Assembly: GCF_902498845.1 (NCBI RefSeq)
Contig: NZ_CABVLM010000010.1
Coordinates: 124,001-188,000 of the forward strand
Length of the DNA stretch: 64,000 bases
Source: Pseudoalteromonas rhizosphaerae
GTDB taxonomy: Bacteria > Pseudomonadota > Gammaproteobacteria > Enterobacterales > Alteromonadaceae
Reading direction: 5' to 3'
Below are positions 19,725-29,404 of this stretch, piece by piece; the first letter of the stretch is position 1; every line of letters begins with the position of its first letter. A program made the position numbers and the translations under genes. The notes below the pieces were generated by a model, which worked only from the letters and a program-made list of their open reading frames with translations, had not been told where the DNA came from and ran no database searches.

Positions 19725-19859
19725 TTGCGTAACGAATCAAGTAAAACAGTAGACTTCGACTCATTTAGATTTAGATGCAATATCTTATCAAATAAATGTC
19801 AGATTTAGCTTAAATGTTCAAAGTAGTACGCAGCCGCGATAGAGCAAGCAAAAAATATT

Positions 19860-20115
19860 TTAACTTAGGAAGCGAGATTACAATAACTTTACACGCGCAG
19901 CGCGAGCCATAAAACCGTTCGTGATAGGCCGAAAAATTGGCTGCTCTCAATATCAGTAATGATGTAATACGAGTACCATACTTTATAGTCTTGTTGAAAT
20001 TGCAAAGGCCAACGATCTTATGGTGCATAACTATATCTCTATTTGCTTTGAACACCTTGCTGAGCAGCAGAATAACTTTGAACCGCTATTACCCAAGAAA
20101 ATTAAGCTAGGCTAG
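19860..20115 (+). pseudogene. Remnant of an IS66-family transposase (C-terminal part)
   Basis: Translating in shifting frames gives NN...RAARAIKPFVIGRKNWLLS (from about 19882) and then STILYSLVEIAKANDL ... FEPLLP ending at the stop 20113-20115. These match the well-known C-terminal end of IS66 TnpC transposases (AIKPFVIGRKNW, YSLVETAKANG, ALLP). At least one frameshift lies near 19965, and the N-terminal two-thirds are gone. It fills most of the gap between the HNH gene and the STAND gene and suggests an older insertion here. Confidence 0.75.
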
Positions 20116-20206
20116 GTGTCGATAGCTATTCACTTACTAAATAGCCCCCTGTGTCAGGATAGTTAAACCGAAGCCCTGCTTAATTGCTATGACATTTTTC
20201 ATTTTG

Positions 20207-23200
20207 CTATGAAGACCTTGACGCCGCCTCTGCCGCTTGCTCTGCTTGATATGGAACCGTATCCAAGAGCCTCTCATACATTGACATTGCTTGTTCTTTA
20301 ATAGACGGAGTTGTTCTTTGTAAGGTAACTGTTAGCTCAATTAATTTGTCTACATCTTGTAAATAGCCATGAGGTTTTTTTTCTAGTTTCTTATCAAGAA
20401 TAGCTTTTAATATAAGTAATATCGCTCGTAATGCTTTAGGCCGAGGATTGATATTAACTAATGCTTCAAGTATGTTGCGTGAATTTAGAAGCTTTACAAG
20501 CTCGGGCTGCTCAGACAAAAATAAAAGCAATTGTAAAGTTATATCATCCTGGGGCAGCTTCTTATTAAATGGGAATAGTGAATTTAATGCAGAGGCGATT
20601 TGTGTTGTATCTACACGCATACAACTCATAAGCATCTCATGTGAGTTTGCTCGAATATTACTTTGGTAATACCAACCTGAAGCAGCAGCATAGATTCCAC
20701 CTTTATTCACTACTACATTACCTGACTGCAACAAACTATCCCAATAAACTGCCATTTTTTTACTTGCACGATTTGAAATTACTAACCCTGATATCAGTTC
20801 GGCGGCAGCCTGCTTACAAGTATCATTACTATTTCCCCACTGCATTAGAATCTGCATTAACAACGATTCTTTAAGCCGCTCTACTAGCCTCCATAATGTA
20901 TGAACAAGTATAGGGCTTTCAAATAGTACAGGAACAGACGTAAGTAAGCTCTCGAATAAGGCGTTGATCTTATCTTCATTTGCCCAATATAGCTGCTCTC
21001 CCTGTATAGTTAATATAAATTGCCAGTTGCTTTCTGATTTCGATACTTGAAGGTAGCTTAAAAGGATACAAATCCATTGATCGTAATCTGGTCTTTTTCT
21101 GGCTAGTAATCCCATATAAATTGCATTCAAGATATTAATGCTAGCAGTAGAGCTATAACTAAACCCTCCTCCTCGTCCAAACAAAATGGCATCGTCATTT
21201 GATTGATCATAGTTATCAATGGAATCAACTTCTTTATCAATCTGGTGATGTAGATACTCAACAAGCAGGGCTATCTCTATGGAGTTAAGCCCTTTCTCTC
21301 TGCGTGCTATTTCCTCATAGGCTCGTGCAACCCCGCTAACCCATTCCTTGTCTGTAAACCCCTTTGAATTTAGATCGTTGATTAATGTCTTTATTTCATT
21401 TGTTGTAAGGGTCTTAATAGAACTTAACTGGGCGACAGCATCGCCAGCAATTCTTTCATGTACGCTCTTAACAAAATGGGTTCGTAGCATGAAGGTGGCT
21501 TTTTGTGGCTCAGCAATAGCAAATTGACTGAATGCTTGTGAGAACGCGGAAATTTCAGCACCTCTCCAGTGTCGCCATTTAGTTTCAGTAACTATAGTCG
21601 GGTCACTAAGCCTATCGAGCATATTCATAATATTTTCTACAGACGATAATTTCATTTGCTCAGCTGACATTGGTGAACTAATACACGATAAGGTACCGAC
21701 TTGGCACCGTTGACCAATTTTAAGTTGTCCATAAGTATCACGCTCGAATATTTGTCGCCGCCTGCGAGGTGTTAAGATCTGACTTGGTAATCGTGCTAGT
21801 AAAGATAAGCGATATTCCTCATTTTTCGAACGAATATAATGACGGGTCTTTACGTCTGGGTAGGCGCTTAGAGGGTTAAGTGTGTAGCTTTCTATAGTAT
21901 CTCTAACTAATTCTGCTTGTAGGAGCGTCCAATGAGATGAGCTTTCCTCAAGCAACATCATAGTTAAGTGTCCATTAACAGACCGCATTATATTTTGGTC
22001 GTCGCTAAAATAGCCATGACCAATGCAAAGTCTAGCCTCATTCTCAATAAGGTAACTTACAATATCGGAAGTTAATGCCGTGGGATTTGAAGCAAAAGCT
22101 ATCACTAATAATGATTGAACTTCATCAAAATCTACACTTGAAAACTTTTTCGCTGTTAAAGTGAATTGGGACGGATTGTTAGTGGCTAAACAAACTAACG
22201 CTTTTAGTAAAATCCCAACCATTCCACCCCCTTTAGAGATTTCGTCAAAGTCATCACCGAAAGAGGCAGAGCTTCTAAAAGTTCTTGAAATTTCCTGTTG
22301 TACTTCACCTTCATCCAGTATTTCTATAAACCATGGAAACAGAACCTCTATGAACATTGAAGGGTGAGCAGTTATATAGCTTTCAATCGACAAAGAAGAT
22401 TCCCATAAGATTTTGTCGCGCTCAGCGTACAGCCATGTTATTAGTAATTGTAATGCAGAGTCATGTTTCGAGTTTTCGAACAAATCTTGGATATATCTCG
22501 ATATCGAATGTGTATCAATTATTTTTGTTGATATAATGGCTTCTACTAGCTGGATTGCTCCTGCTGATGATGCTTTTGAACGGGATAGCACATGAAAGCT
22601 AGGCGTATGATACTCCTCACCTTTCCAGTAGCTTTCGATCAAATAAATAACGTTATTTTCATCAGATTTAACTTCCTCAATCAGCCATAAAATCACATCT
22701 TCGATAAGCATTGGATTTTGCATTAGTGACGAAAGTTCATCTGCTAAATATTCGCGCCAAAGACTCCACTTTCTTGCAGTCTTTGAAATGACCCTTGATG
22801 CAAGAGTGTCACCGTCTTCTATTACTCGATAGATTCGCTCAGCGTCCTCGTAGTCGGGAGATAGGGTCGATGTCATAACATCGATCAGAAGGTGGTAAAT
22901 ATGGCGACGTACAGACGGATCAAACAATAGCCTATCCATAATTTGATGGTACTGAGGTTTATCATGCTCTCGGAGGTACTCAAGTCCTCTTAATATGGTA
23001 CTCCTAGAAAACAGTCCATTTTGTTTTTCAAGAACAAATTCGTAGAAATTGCTATCATCAGTAAGGAAGGACTGTGACTGAAAGTCGTCTAACCAGGCTT
23101 GGTGACTGAAGCCGATATTATCTCCAAAAAGTACTAGTATACCTACTGATTCCAATTTTGTGAGTAGAGGTTGGTAATCGAAAGTATATGCACTAATGGG

Positions 23201-24751
23201 GCGTCGAAGAACCTCTTCGCGAACCATATCGGAAGCTAAGCGTTGTAAGAATTTATTACATTGCTCCTTCAAAGGATCATTTGCCAGCTTTTTCTCAAGC
23301 CATCGTGATAACAGGTTTTTAGATGTAATCTCCATTTTATTATCGCCGGCTTTCACCAAGCTGACATATAAGCTGAGGGCAAAGGGAACTTGGAGTGTTG
23401 GATACATCGAAGCTGGAATACTAGCTTTATGAATGTTTATCTCTTCAAGAAAGAGTTCGACGTCTTTCTTAGGTAAAGGATTGAGGTTGATCTCTTCAGC
23501 GTTTAGCTGAGTGAATCTAGTGTCAAAACTAGCTTCAAATGGTCTTGAGGATGCAATTATGTGAATCGGGTACGTTTTTCTAGCCTCGAAATATTCTTTT
23601 AAGCCTAAAATGAGGTCTATTAATACTCTAAAACGGCTGGAGCTTTGATCCATAACCTCACTTACAGCATCCATTTGGTCGATGATTAACACGAGCGGAG
23701 ATTCTTGAGAAAGTTCAAGTAGTGAGGCTACTAGGCTGCCCTGTCCTTCACATTTTAGAAAGGAGGCTAGCTCTTCTAGGTCGTTAATATCTTTATCTAA
23801 CTCATCAGCTTTAATCGCTAAAACAGTAAACTGGGTATCAAGTAGCCGTTCATAAAGTGAAGAAAGCAGTGAAGATTTGCCAGAACCAGCTCCCCCTATG
23901 AGTAGATAACAATTGCTTTCCTCTGTCTTTAAACGATGTTCTAGCGTTTCTAGTTCAGGCCGTTTTATAAAGCGATTCTCAATAGTCTTTTGCCAATTAT
24001 GAAGTGGTAAGCTTGCGTGCTTTAAATCGGCTAACACTAGTTTATAAATATATGAACCAGAAGGAGGTTGATGAATATCTTGAGGTAATTTGAAGAATCG
24101 CTTACGAACATCTTGATTTATATCGAGCCATCGGTTTAGTTCATGTGGGCGGATTAACTGGTAGCTCATACTTTGAATTTTAGAGAAAATACTATCAATT
24201 ACATCGCCAGATTCAGTGTTCTTAAATCGTTGGTAGCTCTTAATCACTAGCTTAGTTGCAGACTCTACTTCAACCTTATTTTCTTTTAACCAATTGAATG
24301 GCTTTTCAAAGAAATCATCAACTTCCGCTTTTGGATCGGTACTCAGTGCTAGACAATATGTAAAGTCTTCTGGGTATGGTAATAAGTCAGGGGTTAGTTC
24401 ACTATGTAAAAGAAATTTAACGACTTCTTTTAATACATCCTTTCGAGAATACTTTTTTCCTTCTCTTTTACATTGGACTAATCCTGCTGGTACACCATTA
24501 TTTGTTAACCATACATCTCGACCTTGATCTGCACCAGTAATCATTAGGCGCGACTTATCAAATTCTAACTCAGTATTGTTACAGCCAGTGTAAAATAAAT
24601 CCCATAAAAGTAACTCAAAGTGTTCTGGTGCCAATAGGTGAAATGGCATTGAGCGAACTTCAGATTGAATAACATCTGTTGATGCTATTCTCTCACGTAA
24701 TATGAGTACATCCTCTGTTTCAACTACGTTGAGATAGCCTAACTCACTCAA
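20207..24751 (-). CDS. STAND NTPase with N-terminal restriction-nuclease-like domain (Avs-like)
   Basis: A 1514-residue protein. Residues about 38-110 contain HFELLLWDLF, then GADQGRDVWL (Asp79) and GLVQCKREG (Gln93, Lys95), the pattern of Mrr/Cap4-type PD-(D/E)xK nucleases. An NTPase follows, with Walker A GGAGSGKSS at 286-294 and Walker B LVLIIDQMD at about 353-361. The remaining 1000 residues are helical and without motifs, as in the sensor repeats of STAND proteins. The architecture matches Avs antiviral proteins, which recognise phage proteins and cut DNA. It stands alone, reading toward the recombinase operon. Confidence 0.8.
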   Translation of the reverse strand: MSELGYLNVVETEDVLILRERIASTDVIQSEVRSMPFHLLAPEHFELLLWDLFYTGCNNTELEFDKSRLMITGADQGRDVWLTNNGVPAGLVQCKREGKKYSRKDVLKEVVKFLLHSELTPDLLPYPEDFTYCLALSTDPKAEVDDFFEKPFNWLKENKVEVESATKLVIKSYQRFKNTESGDVIDSIFSKIQSMSYQLIRPHELNRWLDINQDVRKRFFKLPQDIHQPPSGSYIYKLVLADLKHASLPLHNWQKTIENRFIKRPELETLEHRLKTEESNCYLLIGGAGSGKSSLLSSLYERLLDTQFTVLAIKADELDKDINDLEELASFLKCEGQGSLVASLLELSQESPLVLIIDQMDAVSEVMDQSSSRFRVLIDLILGLKEYFEARKTYPIHIIASSRPFEASFDTRFTQLNAEEINLNPLPKKDVELFLEEINIHKASIPASMYPTLQVPFALSLYVSLVKAGDNKMEITSKNLLSRWLEKKLANDPLKEQCNKFLQRLASDMVREEVLRRPISAYTFDYQPLLTKLESVGILVLFGDNIGFSHQAWLDDFQSQSFLTDDSNFYEFVLEKQNGLFSRSTILRGLEYLREHDKPQYHQIMDRLLFDPSVRRHIYHLLIDVMTSTLSPDYEDAERIYRVIEDGDTLASRVISKTARKWSLWREYLADELSSLMQNPMLIEDVILWLIEEVKSDENNVIYLIESYWKGEEYHTPSFHVLSRSKASSAGAIQLVEAIISTKIIDTHSISRYIQDLFENSKHDSALQLLITWLYAERDKILWESSLSIESYITAHPSMFIEVLFPWFIEILDEGEVQQEISRTFRSSASFGDDFDEISKGGGMVGILLKALVCLATNNPSQFTLTAKKFSSVDFDEVQSLLVIAFASNPTALTSDIVSYLIENEARLCIGHGYFSDDQNIMRSVNGHLTMMLLEESSSHWTLLQAELVRDTIESYTLNPLSAYPDVKTRHYIRSKNEEYRLSLLARLPSQILTPRRRRQIFERDTYGQLKIGQRCQVGTLSCISSPMSAEQMKLSSVENIMNMLDRLSDPTIVTETKWRHWRGAEISAFSQAFSQFAIAEPQKATFMLRTHFVKSVHERIAGDAVAQLSSIKTLTTNEIKTLINDLNSKGFTDKEWVSGVARAYEEIARREKGLNSIEIALLVEYLHHQIDKEVDSIDNYDQSNDDAILFGRGGGFSYSSTASINILNAIYMGLLARKRPDYDQWICILLSYLQVSKSESNWQFILTIQGEQLYWANEDKINALFESLLTSVPVLFESPILVHTLWRLVERLKESLLMQILMQWGNSNDTCKQAAAELISGLVISNRASKKMAVYWDSLLQSGNVVVNKGGIYAAASGWYYQSNIRANSHEMLMSCMRVDTTQIASALNSLFPFNKKLPQDDITLQLLLFLSEQPELVKLLNSRNILEALVNINPRPKALRAILLILKAILDKKLEKKPHGYLQDVDKLIELTVTLQRTTPSIKEQAMSMYERLLDTVPYQAEQAAEAASRSS

Positions 24752-24932
24752 AACATTCTCCCTTAAACCATTATTTTTTATAAGTATATAAGATTAGTAT
24801 CATTGATTATTCAATCCAACACCAATGAAATTTCTTTATTGTATGAAAATTCTAAAGCTAAAATTTGGCTCCAGCCTCTAGTTGGAAGTTAAAAGCTGAC
24901 TTATTAGATATCTAGTAAAACAGGGGAAGCTA

Positions 24933-24966
24933 AAATCTGACTCGTTGAGAGTAACGAGTCAGATTT
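24933..24966 (-). terminator. Strong hairpin between rescue ttcA and the STAND gene
   Basis: A perfect 14-base stem (AAATCTGACTCGTT / AACGAGTCAGATTT) with a six-base loop lies about 100 bases after the island ttcA stop, read on the minus strand. The 3' arm ends in TTT and is followed by TAGC, so it is at best a weak intrinsic terminator. It may insulate the STAND gene (start 24751) from ttcA transcription. The rest of 24752-25063 is AT-rich without a gene. Confidence 0.5.
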
Positions 24967-25063
24967 GAGTGCATTTTGGTATAGTAGAAGTTATGAGATT
25001 TGATTAATAAGTTCTATAAATTACAAAAGTGAAATTTATAAGTTCAAACTTGGCTGACCAATA

Positions 25064-25972
25064 CTATATATTAGTAACATCTATATATAGTGATTCATCT
25101 ATATTAGTAGATGATACTGTGGCTTCACTAAATTCGTAAACGTCACGCTCACCATCTCTTGCTAATGGCAAATTGACAAAATCGAATAACTCCCTGTCAG
25201 CTAATTGACTTGGGCTAATGTTTTGAATAGATTTAAATATGCTTTCAACACGGCCTGGTGACTTTTCATCCCATTCGATTAACATCCCTTTAATCGACTG
25301 CCGTTGTAAGTTTTCTTGTGAACCACATAAATTACAAGGAATTATAGGGTAGCCTTTATGTTCAGCATAGGTAATGAGATCTTTTTCTCGACAGTAGGAT
25401 AATGGACGAATAACAACATTACGACCATCATCAGATCGTAGTTTAGGAGGCATAGCTTTCAATCTAGAGCCATGAAACATATTAAGAAACATAGTTTCGA
25501 CAATATCGTCCATGTGATGACCAAGTGCGAGCTTTGTTGCACCAATTTTTTCTGCAAATGAATACAATGTACCACGACGAAGACGCGAGCAAAGGCCACA
25601 GGTAGTTTTACCTTCTGGAATTTTGTCTCGAACAACTGAATATGTATCTTTGTCTACTATGTAATATGGTATACCTAAGGTCTCAAAATAATCAGGCAAA
25701 ATATGTTCAGGGAAACCCGGTTGCTTTTGATCTAAGTTAACTGCAATAACATCAAACTTTATTGGCGCTGACTTTTGAAGCTGCAGTAAAATGTCGAGCA
25801 TTGCAAATGAGTCTTTCCCTCCACTTATGCAAGCCATCACAACATCCCCATCTTCAACCATATTATACTCAGTGATAGCATTACCAACATTTCTTCTGAG
25901 TCTTTTTTGCAGTTTATTTAGTTCAAGCGTATCTGTTCCGGTGTCTTGTAAGTTCATTGATTTTGCCCACAC
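25064..25972 (-). CDS. ttcA: Island-borne complete tRNA 2-thiocytidine synthetase (rescue copy)
   Basis: A complete TtcA of about 302 residues. The PP-loop ISGGKDSF, the iron-sulfur ligands in [12 protein letters not shown] and [13 protein letters not shown], and ALGHHMDD are intact. By eye it is about two-thirds identical to the host protein encoded by the two fragments outside. Start: GTG 25972, or ATG 25957 (MNLQDTGTD); neither has a clear ribosome site. It lies in the opposite direction to the host gene, downstream of the ATPase/HNH pair. The PP-loop is spelled with codons different from the host's. Its presence should restore 2-thiocytidine in tRNA. Confidence 0.93.
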   Translation of the reverse strand: MWAKSMNLQDTGTDTLELNKLQKRLRRNVGNAITEYNMVEDGDVVMACISGGKDSFAMLDILLQLQKSAPIKFDVIAVNLDQKQPGFPEHILPDYFETLGIPYYIVDKDTYSVVRDKIPEGKTTCGLCSRLRRGTLYSFAEKIGATKLALGHHMDDIVETMFLNMFHGSRLKAMPPKLRSDDGRNVVIRPLSYCREKDLITYAEHKGYPIIPCNLCGSQENLQRQSIKGMLIEWDEKSPGRVESIFKSIQNISPSQLADRELFDFVNLPLARDGERDVYEFSEATVSSTNIDESLYIDVTNI

Positions 25973-26017
25973 AGCCAGTGTGACTGGCAGTTATACATAA
26001 GTGAAAGTTTGGCGCGG

Positions 26018-26023
26018 ATTATA
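26018..26023 (-). promoter_or_regulatory. -10 element of a probable promoter for the island ttcA
   Basis: On the minus strand a perfect TATAAT followed by a GC-rich stretch (CCGCGCC) lies 46 bases before the GTG start of the island ttcA. A good -35 at 17 bases is not visible (TTTCAT). A 6-3-6 inverted repeat GCCAGT-gtg-ACTGGC at 25974-25988 sits between this promoter and the start codon. The gene thus appears to have its own expression signals instead of relying on the preceding defence genes. Confidence 0.5.
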
Positions 26024-26104
26024 CGGTATTTAGTGCGTAGATGAAATATTCTATCAATACAAAATAGAGTGGATTTTGCAGAATGAAGAAATATGACACC
26101 CAAA

Positions 26105-27283
26105 CTAATTTTTGTAGTTTTTATTAGTTAAGGTACTTAATGTATCTAGCCTAAACTTGTATGTACTCGTATTGTATATGTTTCTATCCCCCCCAATATC
26201 AAACATTGTAACTATATTTTCTCTAGTGTTTAGGAACTCTTCAAACTTGGGTCCGAGTAACCCTTTAAATGACTCATATTTATCATTCATTGATTTGTAT
26301 TCTCGCTTTATCGAATCTTTTTGATATTCGGCTTCGAGCTCAAATAATGTAATATTACTTTTAAATTTAGTACAACCATTTAAAAGTATTCTTGGTGGAA
26401 CATCTAAAAGAGGTACAAAACTAAAAACTTTATAATTCCTAGTACCAGCAATTAGTGGATGCATATTTTTCATATATGTATCTTTAGACTTTTTAAATTT
26501 TTGGTTACAAAAACCACATGAAGGAACTAAATTATATAATGTAGTTGCCAAAAATGGATATCTACTTTTAGGATAAAAATGGTCTAAATCAGGTCTCGCT
26601 GTTACATATTTTCCATAAGTAATTTCTACATCCCTTTTATTACAGTAAGGACAAATTTTTAAAGCACTTGATTCAATGATTACCTGCCCAAACTCAGTTC
26701 TCAGAGCCTCATAGTTAAAAATTTTTTCTAGCTTACCAAACCATAATGGATAGATATTTCTAACACCTTTTGGTGTAACTGAAGTACCTACGTGTACATT
26801 TCTAATCCTGCAACATATTTGGTAAATTTTTAATGGACTTGTTGCCTTTTTAAGTTCAACTGAGAAGTATTCAGCCAATATGGAAGATTTTTCGTTTAGA
26901 ATTTTATCCAACTCATTGATAAATTTACCCTTTAATGCAAGAGCAACGTTTTTATCTGTATCAATTTTAGACTTAATAAAAGAGACATCAAAATTCAAAT
27001 CATAACTTCTAAAGTTGAAATATGGATTAAATCTATCTGCAAGGAGTGGAAAATTGTCATAAATCTCATTTATCTTCTTACTCAAGCTTTTTGGAGGACA
27101 AAATACTAAACTCAAAAGAAATGATTCGCTAAATAGAGAACTGTAAAAACTTGCATTAATCTGGCACTGTTTCTTAATCTCTGCATATATGGTTTTTTGC
27201 TGTGATAAAGAATTTTTAAAAAAATTAGAGCTCTTTAATTTTTTTTGGAAACCTGTTGGAAAATAATATTTAAATTTAACCAT
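26105..27283 (-). CDS. HNH endonuclease of a Septu-like pair (PtuB-like)
   Basis: A 392-residue protein whose second half holds an HNH fold: CPYC at 211-214, DLDHFYPKS around 233-241, TLYNLVPSCGFCNQKF at 248-263. The first 200 residues have no recognised motif. It starts inside the last codons of the upstream ATPase gene (overlap of 8 bases), so the two are translated together. ATPase plus HNH nuclease is the composition of the Septu antiphage system; this HNH partner is longer than the smallest PtuB proteins. The pairing supports a defence role but the exact subtype is not certain. Confidence 0.78.
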   Translation of the reverse strand: MVKFKYYFPTGFQKKLKSSNFFKNSLSQQKTIYAEIKKQCQINASFYSSLFSESFLLSLVFCPPKSLSKKINEIYDNFPLLADRFNPYFNFRSYDLNFDVSFIKSKIDTDKNVALALKGKFINELDKILNEKSSILAEYFSVELKKATSPLKIYQICCRIRNVHVGTSVTPKGVRNIYPLWFGKLEKIFNYEALRTEFGQVIIESSALKICPYCNKRDVEITYGKYVTARPDLDHFYPKSRYPFLATTLYNLVPSCGFCNQKFKKSKDTYMKNMHPLIAGTRNYKVFSFVPLLDVPPRILLNGCTKFKSNITLFELEAEYQKDSIKREYKSMNDKYESFKGLLGPKFEEFLNTRENIVTMFDIGGDRNIYNTSTYKFRLDTLSTLTNKNYKN

Positions 27284-29228
27284 CTAACAAAGCTTCCTTC
27301 AGAGCTTTATTACATATTTTATTAACTAGTTTTATTTGCTCTTTAGTTAAAGCAATGTTTTTTAATTTTGCATCGATCATCTCTTGAAGCTTTATCCTTG
27401 AATGCTCTCCATAGGTTGAATCTAAATGCATTCCTTCTAAATAAAAATCTGATAAAACTGTTCCAAAACCTAATGAACTACCTGCAACTGGTTTTCCATC
27501 TTCAACATTAAGAGCTAATATATCCTCAGGCAAAAAGTCACCAATTATCAGTGGTGAATGTGTAGTTATTATAAATTGAGATGTAGATTCACAATTTAAG
27601 TTTTTTATTAATTCTATTAAATCAAAAACAAATTTCCTTTGCCACTCTGGGTGAAGGTACAAATCAGCTTCATCAATGAGAAATAATTGAAAGTCATTGG
27701 ATCTTTCTCTCAATAAGAAGTTAAAAATAGAAGAAAAAAGGCTAGTTTTTGCAAATTCACCACTGCTAAACCCTTCCCATCCGTGGTCAATGCTCTTTTG
27801 TAAATAAGGAGGTAACTTAGTAACTTCCTCTGAAATATATATTATGTCCAAAGGAGCTGAGTACTTAATTTGTTCGATACCGGAGTAACCTTCAAACATA
27901 TTAGATGAGTTTAGGACTAGATATCCTTCAGTATTATAAATAAGCTCTTCTAACCAATTGTTCCTTATATACAGACTTTCCCTAGAATTATTGTTTACGA
28001 TCTCTCCAGATTTAGTACTAGTGATATTTCTAATAACTTCAAGGAAAATATCTAAATCCTCCCTCAAATCATGTTTTAGTCCGTTTAGGCTTTCGTATAT
28101 TTGACTAGGACTTTCATTTCTATTACTGCTTTTATTTTTTAGTACTTGCTCTATGGTGTTCGATAAAACCCCTTCAATATCAAATTCCGAATCCCAAACG
28201 TTTCTATTTGGCAATTCTCTGTTATTAAAAAGCTTTTCTATCAAATTAATGCAAAGATATGCCGATAAGTTTCCATCTACTTTATGCTTTAATATATTAT
28301 TTCTAAATATGTTTAAAATCCCTTTAGATACTATTGCACCTATACTATTACTGGGAAGAGTAACATTTATTGGTAAGAGGTAAGAGAGCCTATCATTGTT
28401 TGAAATATCAGATAAAATAGTTCGTAAATAGTAGTTAGAAAAGTCAGATATTAAGTTTTCGAGTTCAATTGGTAACTCGCTAGACTCTTTTGCGCGAAAT
28501 AAAGATTTTAATACTTCATGTTCATCTTTCACATCAGACTGGGATTCTCTTAGATAACTCAAATATAAAGATTCGTTATTTTTAAAATAGCCTTCTTTAA
28601 TTAAATAACAAACAAATGACTCTTTGATCCAATTTTTTAGGGCTGGTGTCATACCTCTAAACTTAAAGGTATAAACAACATTGCTACTATATTTATTTCC
28701 TTTTCTTTTTAAATAACTAAATATGTTCTCAAGTTGTTTAGTTCTATTTTTTTTACTTGAACTAAGTTTTTCAGAAGATAAGTTGACAACATTTTTCTTA
28801 CTTGCGTTCTTGTTCGCGCTAAAACTAGATAAATTATTAACTTTTATTATCTTATGTAGATGTCGGCTTTCTAAGTGATTTATTTTATGATCTTTAATTT
28901 TACCACATAATCTAAAATTAAAAGATTTAGTATTTAGAGTCTTTTGAAAAAAAGTCTTACTATTCTTGTCAAAAAATAAAAAAGCACCTGAACTTTCAAT
29001 ATTACTATACAAACTCTCGATAAAATCTAAAATAGATGTCTTCCCAGACCCATTTTTACCAATAATAGCTTTTATATTTATCCCTTCATAAAAACTCTCT
29101 ATGTACTGATCGTTTTTAGATATCAGTAATTCACCTTCCTTCAGATGAAAATTGAACTCAGATGTAAGAGGAATTGATATATTGTGAAGTTGAAGATGTT
29201 CTTCAATATGGACAAAGACTAGTTTCAT
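27276..29228 (-). CDS. SMC/RecF-like ATPase of a Septu-like pair (PtuA-like)
   Basis: A 650-residue ABC-type ATPase. Walker A GKNGSGKTSILD is near residue 60, an ABC-signature-like FSSGEFAKTSLFS lies around 505-520, and the Walker B box LFLIDEADLYLHPEWQ is followed by an H-loop in ITTHSPLI. About 430 residues separate the two halves of the nucleotide-binding site. I choose ATG 29228 (MKLVFVHIEEHLQLHNI); the frame could be extended to TTG 29279, but the extra residues look non-conserved. Coupled to the HNH gene. Likely antiphage. Confidence 0.8.
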   Translation of the reverse strand: MKLVFVHIEEHLQLHNISIPLTSEFNFHLKEGELLISKNDQYIESFYEGINIKAIIGKNGSGKTSILDFIESLYSNIESSGAFLFFDKNSKTFFQKTLNTKSFNFRLCGKIKDHKINHLESRHLHKIIKVNNLSSFSANKNASKKNVVNLSSEKLSSSKKNRTKQLENIFSYLKRKGNKYSSNVVYTFKFRGMTPALKNWIKESFVCYLIKEGYFKNNESLYLSYLRESQSDVKDEHEVLKSLFRAKESSELPIELENLISDFSNYYLRTILSDISNNDRLSYLLPINVTLPSNSIGAIVSKGILNIFRNNILKHKVDGNLSAYLCINLIEKLFNNRELPNRNVWDSEFDIEGVLSNTIEQVLKNKSSNRNESPSQIYESLNGLKHDLREDLDIFLEVIRNITSTKSGEIVNNNSRESLYIRNNWLEELIYNTEGYLVLNSSNMFEGYSGIEQIKYSAPLDIIYISEEVTKLPPYLQKSIDHGWEGFSSGEFAKTSLFSSIFNFLLRERSNDFQLFLIDEADLYLHPEWQRKFVFDLIELIKNLNCESTSQFIITTHSPLIIGDFLPEDILALNVEDGKPVAGSSLGFGTVLSDFYLEGMHLDSTYGEHSRIKLQEMIDAKLKNIALTKEQIKLVNKICNKALKEALLDG

Positions 29229-29257
29229 GTATTTTGATAGTTTTTCTTTAAATATAC

Positions 29258-29404
29258 CTATTTGATGACAGTAGAGCAATGAGAACTGTTCTTTAATCTT
29301 AAGAAGAAGTTAGATACTTTTAATTCATTAGCAAAAATTTTAGCTGCCTTTAGTAAAACTTCTCTTTCTTTAGAGACATCTTGAAGTCGATGATCTAGTT
29401 TCAT
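29258..29404 (-). CDS. Possible 48-residue ORF upstream of the Septu-like pair
   Basis: ATG 29404 opens a 48-codon frame (MKLDHRLQDVSKEREVLLKAAK...) that overlaps the ATPase gene's possible TTG extension. A further 23-codon frame (MYFQVYDALQ...) ends in the ATGA that starts this one. Both have plausible amino-acid composition, and the position upstream of a defence operon would suit a small regulator, but I recognise no family and see no clear ribosome site. Confidence 0.25.
   Translation of the reverse strand: MKLDHRLQDVSKEREVLLKAAKIFANELKVSNFFLRLKNSSHCSTVIK

Noticed and set aside
19810..20055. An 81-codon minus-strand ORF between the HNH and STAND genes
   Set aside because: The plus strand of the same stretch encodes recognisable IS66 transposase remnants, so the minus frame is a chance opening.
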